Assembly (NCBI GenBank): GCA_009692505.1
Contig: SHZC01000011.1
Location: forward strand, 1-46,912
From: Myxococcales bacterium
GTDB taxonomy: Bacteria > Myxococcota_A > Bradymonadia > UBA7976 > UBA1532
Direction: 5' to 3'
Length of the DNA stretch: 46,912 bases
The translations under genes and the position numbers were made by a program. This document shows, one piece after another, positions 1 to 7,071 of this stretch; within the stretch, counting starts at the first letter, position 1; each line of letters opens with the position of its first letter. The notes below the pieces were generated by a model that was not told the origin of the DNA, made no database searches, and saw only the letters and a list, made by a program, of their open reading frames with translations.

Positions 1-1
1 C

Positions 2-265
2 ATCGACATCGCCGACGTGGCCATCGGCCAGGTCTCGTCCATCCGCGGCAACCTCGGCGCCGTGCAGAACCGCCTCGAGTCGACGACCAATAACCTGACG
101 GCGACGTCGGAGAACCTCTCCGCCGCGCGCAGCCGAATCCTGGATGCCGACTTCGCGTCTGAAACCGCGCAGTTCAGTCGGAACCAGATCATCCAGCAGG
201 CGGGTGTCTCGATCTTGGCGCAGGCCAACCAGCAGCCGCAAGTCGCGCTCTCGCTCCTGGGCTGA
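2..265 (+). CDS. fliC: Flagellin, C-terminal fragment (5' end outside window)
   Basis: This is the last 87 codons of a flagellin, the filament subunit exported by the flagellar type III system. The reading frame is open from base 2, so the gene begins upstream of the window. The visible part is the conserved C-terminal D1/D0 helix, with motifs such as [17 protein letters not shown] and [14 protein letters not shown], ending in TGA at 263-265. Over the last 82 residues it differs from the complete flagellin at 707-2158 at only about eight positions, so the two are paralogues from a tandem duplication. A hairpin follows the stop. The internal GTG at 17 is not a real start. Confidence 0.95.
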   Translation: MDIADVAIGQVSSIRGNLGAVQNRLESTTNNLTATSENLSAARSRILDADFASETAQFSRNQIIQQAGVSILAQANQQPQVALSLLG

Positions 266-318
266 TCCATAGGGAGGCGCCGTCCCCGGGCCGCGCCTCA
301 AACTCAAGCTCCCTTCAT

Positions 319-365
319 CAAACAAACGGCGACGCGGCCCCTGGCTCCGTCGCCGTTCTTGTTTC
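319..365 (+). terminator. Probable intrinsic terminator after flagellin 1
   Basis: AACGGCGAC at 325-333 pairs perfectly with GTCGCCGTT at 349-357 around a 15-nt loop. The 3' arm is followed by CTTGTTT and the 5' arm is preceded by an A-rich stretch (CATCAAACAA). The position, about 55 bp after the flagellin stop, is right for a rho-independent terminator. The loop is rather long and the U tract imperfect. Confidence 0.6.
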
Positions 366-475
366 CGCTTTGGGCCACTCCTAATCGAACTCCCCAACAA
401 AAAAGCATGGACCTCGATCTTTTTCCTCCAGTTCTCCCAAAACCGGTCGATGCCAGAGATTGGAGGGACTGGGCC

Positions 476-502
476 TACAGAGTCGCGGCCGTCGGCCGAA
501 AG
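476..502 (+). promoter_or_regulatory. Sigma-28-like promoter of the complete flagellin
   Basis: TACA (476-479), 15 nt, then GCCGAAAG (495-502) resembles the FliA/sigma-28 consensus TAAA-N15-GCCGATAA with correct spacing. Late flagellin genes are commonly sigma-28 dependent, and the sigma-28 antagonist gene flgM lies in this window. The match is imperfect (TACA for TAAA, AAAG for ATAA), so the call is tentative. Confidence 0.35.
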
Positions 503-661
503 TTTCCGGAGCAAGGGGAAGGAGGACACGTTACTTGCTCGAGCGCTTGGTCAGCGCATGGAACCGACACCGGTCTGGAACCCCGAAATTGAAAGCAATC
601 GTCGTCGTCGGATGGGTCTGCGGCGGTGGTTCGGAGTCCCCATGGTCAGGGGACACCGCGA

Positions 662-699
662 GAGGCGAAGGATGCCTCCCGGCAAAACGCTTCAAGGAG
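662..699 (+). promoter_or_regulatory. Candidate CsrA-binding leader of flagellin
   Basis: GAGGC (662-666) pairs with GCCTC (674-678) and presents GAAGGAT in a 7-nt loop. A second GGA lies in the Shine-Dalgarno AAGGAG (694-699), 7 nt before the ATG. CsrA family proteins bind GGA in hairpin loops, often with a second site over the ribosome binding site. The linked csrA-fliW pair makes flagellin translation a likely target, as described for Bacillus hag. The stem is only 5 bp, so this is a hypothesis. Confidence 0.35.
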
Positions 700-706
700 T
701 GAAAAA

Positions 707-2158
707 ATGGGCCTCTATATCAATACGAACGTTGCGTCGTTGAACGCGCAGCGAAACTTGACGGGAGCGTCGGCCAACCTCGGTCGGTCGTTCGAACGTC
801 TGTCCTCCGGCTTGCGCATCAACAGCGCCAAAGACGACTCCGCCGGTCTGTCCATCGCCAGTCGATTCACCTCGCAGATTCGAGGCATCAACCAGGCGAT
901 CCGAAATACCAACGACGGTGTCTCGCTGGCGCAGACTGCTGAAGGCGCGCTCCAGGAGTCGCAGAACATTCTGCAGCGCGTTCGCGAGCTGGCCGTACAG
1001 GCGGCCAACGATACGAACAGCACGTCGGACCGGAGTTCGATTCAGTCGGAGGTCAATCAGCTCGTCGACGAGCTGGACCGGATCGCCACGTCAACCCAGT
1101 TCAACGGAAGCCGAATCCTCGACGGCTCGTTCCTGGGTGCGCAGTTCCACGTCGGCGCGAATGCCCGAGAGACCATCACGGTCAACGTGCAAGACAGTCG
1201 CTCCACGGCCCTGGGCCGTCAGTCCCGAAACGACGGCGTCTCCTCCAACCTGACGAACGACTCGCTCGCCGAGGGCCAGGTGAACATCAACGGCGTCTCG
1301 ATCCGCGGAACGGTCGACGCCGACGACGGCGTGTCCACCTCGTTGAACGCGAACTCGGCCATCGCCAAAGCCGCCGCCATCAACGACTCGTCGAAGTTTA
1401 CGAACGTCAAGGCCATCGCGAATAAGGCTGTCGATGACAACAACGACGCCATCACGTCGGGCACGTTGAACAGCACCGACTTCATCCAGATCAACGGCGA
1501 GACCATCACGGGTGCCGTGATCCAGAACAACGACGCGGACGACACGCTCGTCAACGCGATCAACGCCCGCTCGGCCGAGACTGGGGTGATCGCCTCGCTC
1601 GACGCGGACAACGCGCTCGTCTTGACCGCCAACGATGGGCGAAATATCGAGGTCGTCGCCGCCGGCAACGGGGGCGCCATCACCGGCTTGAACGGGGGTA
1701 TCGCGGGCACTCAGGTCTTCGGCGGGTCTTTGACCCTCCAGTCCGAAGAAGGAATTACCCTGACGCTCGGCCAAGCCGGCACCGCCGACAGCATCGGGCT
1801 CGGGACTGACAGCGGGACCACCGTCTTCGGCGTCAACAGTCAGTTCTCGGTGAGGAATATCGACGTCAGCACCCGCGAGGGCGCGAACCTCGCCATCGAC
1901 ATCGCGGACGTGGCCATCGGCCAGGTCTCCTCCATCCGCGGCTCTCTCGGCGCAGTCCAAAACCGCCTTGAGTCGACGGTGAACAACCTCTCGGCCACCT
2001 CCGAGAACCTCTCCGCCGCCCGAAGCCGGATTCAGGACGCCGACTTCGCGTCGGAGACCGCCGCGTTCACTCGAAATCAGATCATTCAGCAGGCGGGCAT
2101 CTCGGTGCTCGCCCAGGCAAACCAGCAGCCGCAGGTCGCACTGTCGCTCTTGGGCTGA
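707..2158 (+). CDS. fliC: Flagellin, filament subunit
   Basis: Complete flagellin of 483 residues. The ATG at 707 is chosen because it gives the canonical N-terminus [18 protein letters not shown] and has AAGGAG 7 nt upstream; the open frame extends further 5' but without flagellin similarity. Residues 1-140 form the conserved D0/D1 helices ([20 protein letters not shown]-type region). The central part is variable and carries two flagellin hook IN-type motifs ([10 protein letters not shown] and [11 protein letters not shown]). The last 85 residues are the C-terminal D1/D0 helix ending SLLG. The subunit is exported through the flagellar channel, presumably with FliS from this locus. A second, nearly identical C-terminus lies just upstream, and flaG follows 32 bp downstream. 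Confidence 0.97.
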   Translation: MGLYINTNVASLNAQRNLTGASANLGRSFERLSSGLRINSAKDDSAGLSIASRFTSQIRGINQAIRNTNDGVSLAQTAEGALQESQNILQRVRELAVQAANDTNSTSDRSSIQSEVNQLVDELDRIATSTQFNGSRILDGSFLGAQFHVGANARETITVNVQDSRSTALGRQSRNDGVSSNLTNDSLAEGQVNINGVSIRGTVDADDGVSTSLNANSAIAKAAAINDSSKFTNVKAIANKAVDDNNDAITSGTLNSTDFIQINGETITGAVIQNNDADDTLVNAINARSAETGVIASLDADNALVLTANDGRNIEVVAAGNGGAITGLNGGIAGTQVFGGSLTLQSEEGITLTLGQAGTADSIGLGTDSGTTVFGVNSQFSVRNIDVSTREGANLAIDIADVAIGQVSSIRGSLGAVQNRLESTVNNLSATSENLSAARSRIQDADFASETAAFTRNQIIQQAGISVLAQANQQPQVALSLLG

Positions 2159-2190
2159 TTCGGGCTAAATTCGAGCTCCAGAGGTAGCCC

Positions 2191-2646
2191 ATGGCTTTCC
2201 AGATTCACCAGCTCATCTCGGGCCAGGCGGCCATTCGGCCGCCGACGCCCGATGTCCTCTCCGCGCGTGCCTCGTCTCGCGCGGCGGCGTCCGCGGCTTC
2301 TACGACTGAGCTGGCGAGGGCGGCGGCGCCCGGTCAGACAGCCTCCACGACCGAGCTCGCCGCGGTCGAGGCCGGGGCGCCCATCGAGGCCCCCGAGCTC
2401 GACCACGCCATCGAGGAGGCCAACACTCTCGCCGAGGCGTCCCTGCGCGCCACAAACCGCTCGGTCACCTTCGGGCGCGACGAGGGCTCCGGGCGGGTGA
2501 CCATCACCATCAAAGAAGAAACAAACGGCAAGACGGTCGAGCGACAGATTCCACCGGACTCTCTCCTTCGACTCGTCGAGCGGCTCCGGTCGCTCGGTGA
2601 AGATCGACGGGCGACCTCTGGAAGCATCGTCGAGATCAAGGCCTAA
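2191..2646 (+). CDS. flaG: FlaG family protein
   Basis: 151 residues. The N-terminal half is Ala/Pro/Thr-rich and unconserved. The C-terminal half has the FlaG signature: an amphipathic helix, then a beta region reading NRSVTFGRDEGSGRVTI, then a KTVERQIPP segment followed by a leucine helix (SLLRLVERL). FlaG proteins are small and often encoded between flagellin and fliD, as here; loss affects filament length in several bacteria, but the biochemical role is not settled. A GAGGT box lies upstream of the ATG. The gene is probably co-transcribed with the flagellin, since only 32 bp separates them, while fliD has its own promoter. Confidence 0.85.
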   Translation: MAFQIHQLISGQAAIRPPTPDVLSARASSRAAASAASTTELARAAAPGQTASTTELAAVEAGAPIEAPELDHAIEEANTLAEASLRATNRSVTFGRDEGSGRVTITIKEETNGKTVERQIPPDSLLRLVERLRSLGEDRRATSGSIVEIKA

Positions 2647-2729
2647 GACCTCCCCGTTCTTCTCCCCTCCCTTCTCTCTCCCCTGCCCTTCCCCGAGAGT
2701 CCGCGACTCGCCGCGTGTGAAAAACGCGG

Positions 2730-2745
2730 TGGCATCGCGCTTGCG
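2730..2745 (+). promoter_or_regulatory. Sigma-54 promoter upstream of fliD
   Basis: TGGCAT-CGCGC-TTGC at 2730-2744 matches the RpoN -24/-12 consensus (TGGCAC-N5-TTGC). GG and GC are separated by exactly 10 nt. The expected start point is near 2756, leaving a leader of about 58 nt before the fliD ATG with its strong AAGGAGGAG. Middle-class flagellar genes are sigma-54 dependent in many proteobacteria. Confidence 0.65.
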
Positions 2746-2814
2746 TAGCACACCCGATAATTTGGGCCTTCACTCGGCGGCCATTATGCCGATAGATCGA
2801 AGGAGGAGCACGCC

Positions 2815-5091
2815 ATGGGAATTTCAGTCGGTGGTCTCGCCAGCGGACTCGATGTCAATGCGATCATCGGGCAGTTGATGTCGCTTGAGCAGCGCGCGAT
2901 CCTCCAGAACCAGCGGAAGATCGCGATCGCCGAGAGCAAGCAGGCGGCGTTCAACGATCTCGATGGTCGCCTCAACAGCCTCCGCAATACGTCCCGCAGC
3001 CTGAACGACGAGTCGTTGTTTCGGCGGGTCTCGGGCACGACTTCGAACGACGAGATCGCGACGATCTCGGCGACGAAAGACGCGGCGGCGCGGTCGTTTA
3101 CGATTCAGGTCCAGCAGATCGCCCAGCGGCATCAGGTCGCCGCGCAGGGCATCGCGGACCAGTCCGCCGGGGGGATCGCGGCGGCGGCGGGCCAGTTCCG
3201 CTTCCGCATCGGCAATGGCGCTGAGCACACGGTGGCCGTCGACAATACGACGACGCTGCGCCAGTTCGCTGACGCCGTGAACGCCCTGAAGACGGACGTG
3301 TATGCAGAGATCGTCAACGACGGCAGCCCGTCGAACCCCTATCGGGTCGTCCTCAACTCGAAGAAGGACGGGCTCGCCGGTCAGGTCAACGTTCTCAAGA
3401 ACGATACGACGCTGAACTTCGCGACCAAGCAGATCGAGGGGGCCGTTGCAGGCGTGCTCAACTCTGGCAGCTACACGGGCGCAGCCACCTCGCTCGGCAC
3501 CTATACCGGCACGACGAACTCCACCTACGTCGTCGAGGCGATCACCACCGGCGTCGCGACCAACCAGGTCGGGGTCGGGGCGACCTTCCGCGTGTCCACC
3601 GACGGGGGCATTTCCTTCACCGACAACGGGGGGGCGGGCTTCATGGTCGATGGCGGCGGCGAGCTTTCCTTGGGGAACGGCGTCCGCATCGCACTGACCG
3701 ACGATGGCTCCGTGGTCACCGCCGGAGATCGCTACAACATCGACGTCTTCAACCCGCAGTTGCAGAGCGCTCAGGACGCGGTCGTCAAGATCAACGGCAT
3801 CAACGTCACGAAGAGCACCAATACGATCACCGACTTCGCCGATGGGGTGACCATCAACCTCAAGAAGGCGACGCCGGGTACAAACGTGACGCTGAACGTC
3901 ACGGAGAACGTGGGCGACGTCGAGACGAAGCTCACGCAGTTCATCGGCTCGTACAACTCGGTCGTGGGGTTCCTCAACGCGCAGTTCGCCTACAACCCGA
4001 CGAGCAATACTTCACGGCAAGGCGCGCCGCCGCTCAACGGTGACTCCGCCGCCCGGCAGGTCCAGAGCAAGCTCAAGCAGTTCGTAACCGGGCGTATCTC
4101 GAACCTGGACAGCCGGACCCTGAGCTCGCTCAGTGAGCTCGGCATCGAGTCGAACGAGAAGACCGGCCTCCTCTCTTTGAACACCTCGGAGCTCGAGGAG
4201 AAGCTTGACGGCGATCCCGCCGCCGTTCAGCGACTCTTGACCCGGTTCGGCGAGGGCATGTCTGGGGCCAAGTTCTCGTACCTGCGCCGATCGTCCAAGA
4301 GCCGGCCCGGAGAGTACGAGGTCAACGTCACCCAGGCCCGAACCCGTGCGGAGGTCGCCGGAATCGCGGCCATCGACCAGAACCTCACGCAGAACGAGAC
4401 CCTGACGATCAACTACAAGTTCGACGCGACGGACATCGCGCACAATGGGACCGACATCAACGTCGGGCTCCAGATGAACGACTCGCCCGCGACGGTCGTC
4501 AACCGCCTGAACCAGGCCTTCGTCGACAATAACTTCAAGCTCGACGCCTACCTCGATCCGCAAAACGTGCTCCGCATCCGCGCCGAGGAGTATGGCGACG
4601 ACTATGCCGTCTCGATCACCTCAACCGAGGATGACTCCGGGGGCTCCGCGCACCTCACGGCCGCCGCGATCTCAGGCGCTGGATCGAAGCTTGTCGGCAC
4701 CGTCGGCGGTCGACCGGCCCGGGTGCTCGATGAGACGCATCTGAAAGGGGCCATCGGCTTCGACGCCGAGGACGTTGAGGTCGTCATCGCTGACGACACC
4801 TCGGGCCTCCTCGGACGCGTTCGAATCGTCGATGGCCTCGGCGAGTCCCTGCCCGATGTCCTCGACACCTTCATGGCCGGCCGCGGCATTCTGAAGAGCC
4901 GGACCGCAGGCCTCACCGCGACGATCGAGGACCTCGAGGCCCAGATCGTCAAGCAGGGCCTGCGCCTGGAGAAGGTCGAGACCCGGATCCGTCGCCAGTT
5001 CACGTCGCTCGAGGTGACCATGGGCCAGCTTCAGGCCACCGGCGCCTTCGTGACCGCCCAGCTCGCGGCCATGAGTCCACGCCGGAAGTAA
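2815..5091 (+). CDS. fliD: Flagellar filament cap, hook-associated protein 2
   Basis: 758 residues, starting at an ATG preceded by AAGGAGGAG. The N-terminus (MGISVGGLASGLDVNAIIGQ) is the hallmark FliD_N sequence, and the first 100 residues are helical. A flagellin IN-type motif occurs near residue 325 (VVKINGINVTKS). The C-terminal FliD_C region ends in a coiled coil (ILKSRTAGLTATIEDLEAQI and following). FliD forms the cap at the filament tip where flagellin folds. The protein is longer than the usual 450-670 residues, owing to extra beta-rich material in the middle (residues 200-300 and 480-620). It is convergent with fliT/fliS, with only 12 bp between the stops. Confidence 0.95.
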   Translation: MGISVGGLASGLDVNAIIGQLMSLEQRAILQNQRKIAIAESKQAAFNDLDGRLNSLRNTSRSLNDESLFRRVSGTTSNDEIATISATKDAAARSFTIQVQQIAQRHQVAAQGIADQSAGGIAAAAGQFRFRIGNGAEHTVAVDNTTTLRQFADAVNALKTDVYAEIVNDGSPSNPYRVVLNSKKDGLAGQVNVLKNDTTLNFATKQIEGAVAGVLNSGSYTGAATSLGTYTGTTNSTYVVEAITTGVATNQVGVGATFRVSTDGGISFTDNGGAGFMVDGGGELSLGNGVRIALTDDGSVVTAGDRYNIDVFNPQLQSAQDAVVKINGINVTKSTNTITDFADGVTINLKKATPGTNVTLNVTENVGDVETKLTQFIGSYNSVVGFLNAQFAYNPTSNTSRQGAPPLNGDSAARQVQSKLKQFVTGRISNLDSRTLSSLSELGIESNEKTGLLSLNTSELEEKLDGDPAAVQRLLTRFGEGMSGAKFSYLRRSSKSRPGEYEVNVTQARTRAEVAGIAAIDQNLTQNETLTINYKFDATDIAHNGTDINVGLQMNDSPATVVNRLNQAFVDNNFKLDAYLDPQNVLRIRAEEYGDDYAVSITSTEDDSGGSAHLTAAAISGAGSKLVGTVGGRPARVLDETHLKGAIGFDAEDVEVVIADDTSGLLGRVRIVDGLGESLPDVLDTFMAGRGILKSRTAGLTATIEDLEAQIVKQGLRLEKVETRIRRQFTSLEVTMGQLQATGAFVTAQLAAMSPRRK

Positions 5092-5103
5092 GACCACGTT
5101 CGC

Positions 5104-5463
5104 TCAGAGACGACCGAGCTTCGCCCCGGGCCCTCGCTGATTGGCCATGGACTTCGCGTAACCCGAGACGCCCCGGCGTCCTTGGTCGAGGGTCGTGAGC
5201 TTCTCCTGCGTCTGCGCCAGCTGTCGGCCGACCTCGTCGACGAGTTGGGTATTCACGTCGCGGAGGCGCTCGAGGCAGGTCCGAATGGCCTCAAGCTCGG
5301 CCGCGTCGGGCTGCACCTCGCCTGCGGCCTGAAGCTCGTCGAGCAACTCCGCGCGGCGCGTATCGCGTTCCGGGTCGAGTTGACTGCCGGATTGCACCTG
5401 AGCGAGCTGCGCCTGAAGGACGATTAAGAGGGCGTTGAGCAGTTCAAGGCGCGACTGGGTCAA
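5104..5463 (-). CDS. fliT: FliT-like flagellar chaperone
   Basis: About 119 residues, almost wholly helical and rich in Gln, Leu and Glu, with a short basic Gly-containing tail (RRGVSGY). FliT-type proteins are small helical export chaperones of FliD. Sequence conservation is always weak, so the name rests mainly on position directly after fliS, size and helical character. The proposed start is a TTG overlapping the fliS stop (TTGA), which implies translational coupling. A later start is possible. It could equally be another small coiled-coil flagellar protein. Confidence 0.55.
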   Translation of the reverse strand: MTQSRLELLNALLIVLQAQLAQVQSGSQLDPERDTRRAELLDELQAAGEVQPDAAELEAIRTCLERLRDVNTQLVDEVGRQLAQTQEKLTTLDQGRRGVSGYAKSMANQRGPGAKLGRL

Positions 5464-5945
5464 ACGGTATAATCCTCGGGGTCCGGTGGCGTGCTCTCCC
5501 CATCCGAACCAGCTTGGCCCGACATGGAAGGCGACCGGTTGAGAGTGGGGTCCGACGGCAGGCTCGTCAAGGCCTGTCCCCAGCCTTCACGCAACGTCGT
5601 CAGCAAACCGACGACGACATCGATGGGCTCGGTCTTCAGCCGGATGTTGGCCTCGGTGAGCTGCTCCATCATGTACATATAAAGCTGCTGAAGCTGGGTG
5701 CACAGCTCCGGGGCGATGGAGAAGTCGAGGCTGCTCATCAGCTCGCTGATGATGGCCTGGACCTTGCCAATATACGTGCCCTTGCCGGCGAGATCGTTCT
5801 CGCCAATCTTCATCTTCGCGATCTGCGCGAATCGAATGGCCCCATCGTAGAGCATGAGCATGATCTGCGCGGGCGACGCGGTCTGAATCTTGACCGCTTT
5901 GTAGCGCTGCAGATTGCTCTGTCCGTATCCACTCTTGGCGTACAT
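5460..5945 (-). CDS. fliS: Flagellin export chaperone FliS
   Basis: 161 residues from the ATG at 5945, which gives MYAKSGYGQSNLQRYKAVKI, the typical FliS N-terminus. GGAG lies just upstream; an upstream in-frame ATG at 5987 would add 14 unconserved residues. FliS motifs are clear: QTASPAQIMLMLYDGAIRFA, GKVQAIISELMSSLDF and a helical C-terminal region. FliS holds flagellin unfolded in the cytoplasm and in some bacteria also contacts FliW. It ends with an acidic, Pro/Ser-rich tail. It is near the end of the long - strand flagellar gene run. Confidence 0.95.
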   Translation of the reverse strand: MYAKSGYGQSNLQRYKAVKIQTASPAQIMLMLYDGAIRFAQIAKMKIGENDLAGKGTYIGKVQAIISELMSSLDFSIAPELCTQLQQLYMYMMEQLTEANIRLKTEPIDVVVGLLTTLREGWGQALTSLPSDPTLNRSPSMSGQAGSDGESTPPDPEDYTV

Positions 5946-6021
5946 CGGCTCTCCGCTTCGTCTTGGTGCGTCGCCGCAGCCATGCATTCTATCGTCGGAG
6001 TCGAGGCCGACTTGAGGACTT

Positions 6022-7071
6022 TTACAGTTTCCACCGCATGACCTTGCGCTCGTACTTGCCGCGCGGATTCCTGCGCCTAAAGCTCTCCGCGCTGGCCTTC
6101 CGACGGAGCGCCTCGAGGCGATTAAGCTCGTCCTGGGTCAACGGCGGTGGCGGGACCGGGGGCGGCGGCGGCGGCGGCAGGACAACTGGGAGCGTCCACC
6201 TCAAGATGTCGCCGGCCATGACGGCCGAGAGCTCCACGGGGACGGCGGGGCCACCACCGGCAGGGCCGAGCGCGTCTTGAACCACCCGCCCTACGAGCAC
6301 GTTCCCACGAACATCGACGATCTCGACCTTGCCGACCTCGACCTCCATGGTCTGCGCGGCAGGGGGCTGCGGTCGAGGTCGACGGATGGGGGCCTCCGGT
6401 TCGACCTTGGAGACATGAATGCTCGCCGGAAGCGGAGGCGGCGGGGCAACCGATGGCGGCGGCGGGGCAACCGATGGCGGCGGCAGGGCAACCGATGGCG
6501 GCGGCGGGGCAACCGATGGCGGCGGCGGGGCAACCGATGGCGGCGGCGGGGCAACCGAAGGCGGTTCTGCCGACCGGCGACGCAGCTCGGCGAGCCGCTC
6601 CGCTGCGGACATCAGGTGGGTGCTTGGGGGGCTCCGGGGGGCACTCGGCGGTGCGGGGGCCACGGTCGGCGGTGCGGGGGCCACGCTTGCGGCTGGGGGG
6701 GCCACAGCGACCGCAGCCGCCGTTGGGGGCGCGGGTGGGGCGGAGGCCACAGCGCCCGGCCTGCTCAGAGGCAGCGCGGTCGGGACGGCCACGCGCCGAT
6801 ACATCGGAAAGACGCGCCCCCGGAGCTCGTCAAGTCCCTTGACCGTAGGCTCGCGAGGCTCGAGGTAGATCTCTCTTTGAACCACGACCGTGCGTCCAGA
6901 CAGCTCCACCGGCCGATAGACACCGACGACGACAAGCTCGATGACGAGGTCCCTAGTGGCCAACGGCGGTTCGCTCGATGGGGACGGCTTGACCGGCTCC
7001 GCTGCGTCCACGCAGAGCGCCGACGACGCCGTGAAGCCTACGACTGCCAAGAAGAACGCGCGAAGCCTCAT
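6022..7071 (-). CDS. Exported proline-rich repeat protein, unknown
   Basis: 349 residues; no family recognised. The N-terminus is a clear signal peptide (MRLRAFFLAVVGFTASSALC, then VDAAEP). Residues 40-100 are a beta-type segment with VIELVVVGVYRP. The middle is a Pro/Ala/Val spacer containing six PPPPSVA heptads (five exact, one PPPSVAL variant). Residues about 245-300 (VEVGKVEIVDVRGNVLVGRV) look like a small beta domain. The C-terminus is basic. Its ATG overlaps the cya stop (ATGA), and fliS follows after 76 bp, so it belongs to the flagellar run. A periplasm-spanning or flagellar accessory role is possible but unproven. Confidence 0.7.
   Translation of the reverse strand: MRLRAFFLAVVGFTASSALCVDAAEPVKPSPSSEPPLATRDLVIELVVVGVYRPVELSGRTVVVQREIYLEPREPTVKGLDELRGRVFPMYRRVAVPTALPLSRPGAVASAPPAPPTAAAVAVAPPAASVAPAPPTVAPAPPSAPRSPPSTHLMSAAERLAELRRRSAEPPSVAPPPPSVAPPPPSVAPPPPSVALPPPSVAPPPPSVAPPPPLPASIHVSKVEPEAPIRRPRPQPPAAQTMEVEVGKVEIVDVRGNVLVGRVVQDALGPAGGGPAVPVELSAVMAGDILRWTLPVVLPPPPPPPVPPPPLTQDELNRLEALRRKASAESFRRRNPRGKYERKVMRWKL
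6433..6560. repeat. 21-bp tandem repeat, six copies
   Basis: Six head-to-tail copies of GGCGGCGGCGGGGCAACCGA(T), with only one or two base differences, encode PPPPSVA on the - strand. The repeats lie inside the proline-rich exported protein and look prone to slippage that would change the spacer in whole heptads. Confidence 0.9.

Larger units (their letters stand above)
266..706. other. Intergenic region between two flagellin genes
   Basis: This 441-bp stretch has no convincing gene; its short open frames lack flagellar or other family features. It holds a terminator-like hairpin for the upstream flagellin, a sigma-28-like promoter and a leader of about 195 nt for the downstream flagellin. 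The leader is rich in GGA trinucleotides, and one of them sits in a hairpin loop. These elements are listed separately. Confidence 0.7.

Noticed and set aside
524-538. Sigma-54-like GGACACGTTACTTGC before flagellin
   Set aside because: The spacing between GG and GC is 11 nt, one more than sigma-54 tolerates well; the sigma-28-like site fits better.
5967-5982. Weak sigma-54-like site upstream of fliS (TGGCTGCGGCGACGCA on - strand)
   Set aside because: GG and GC have the right spacing but the -12 element lacks TT and the -24 element lacks the A/C. It is kept only as a remote possibility for separate fliS expression.
6433-6560. Regular short repeats that could suggest a CRISPR array
   Set aside because: Units are contiguous with no unique spacers and code for PPPPSVA in frame; it is a coding minisatellite.
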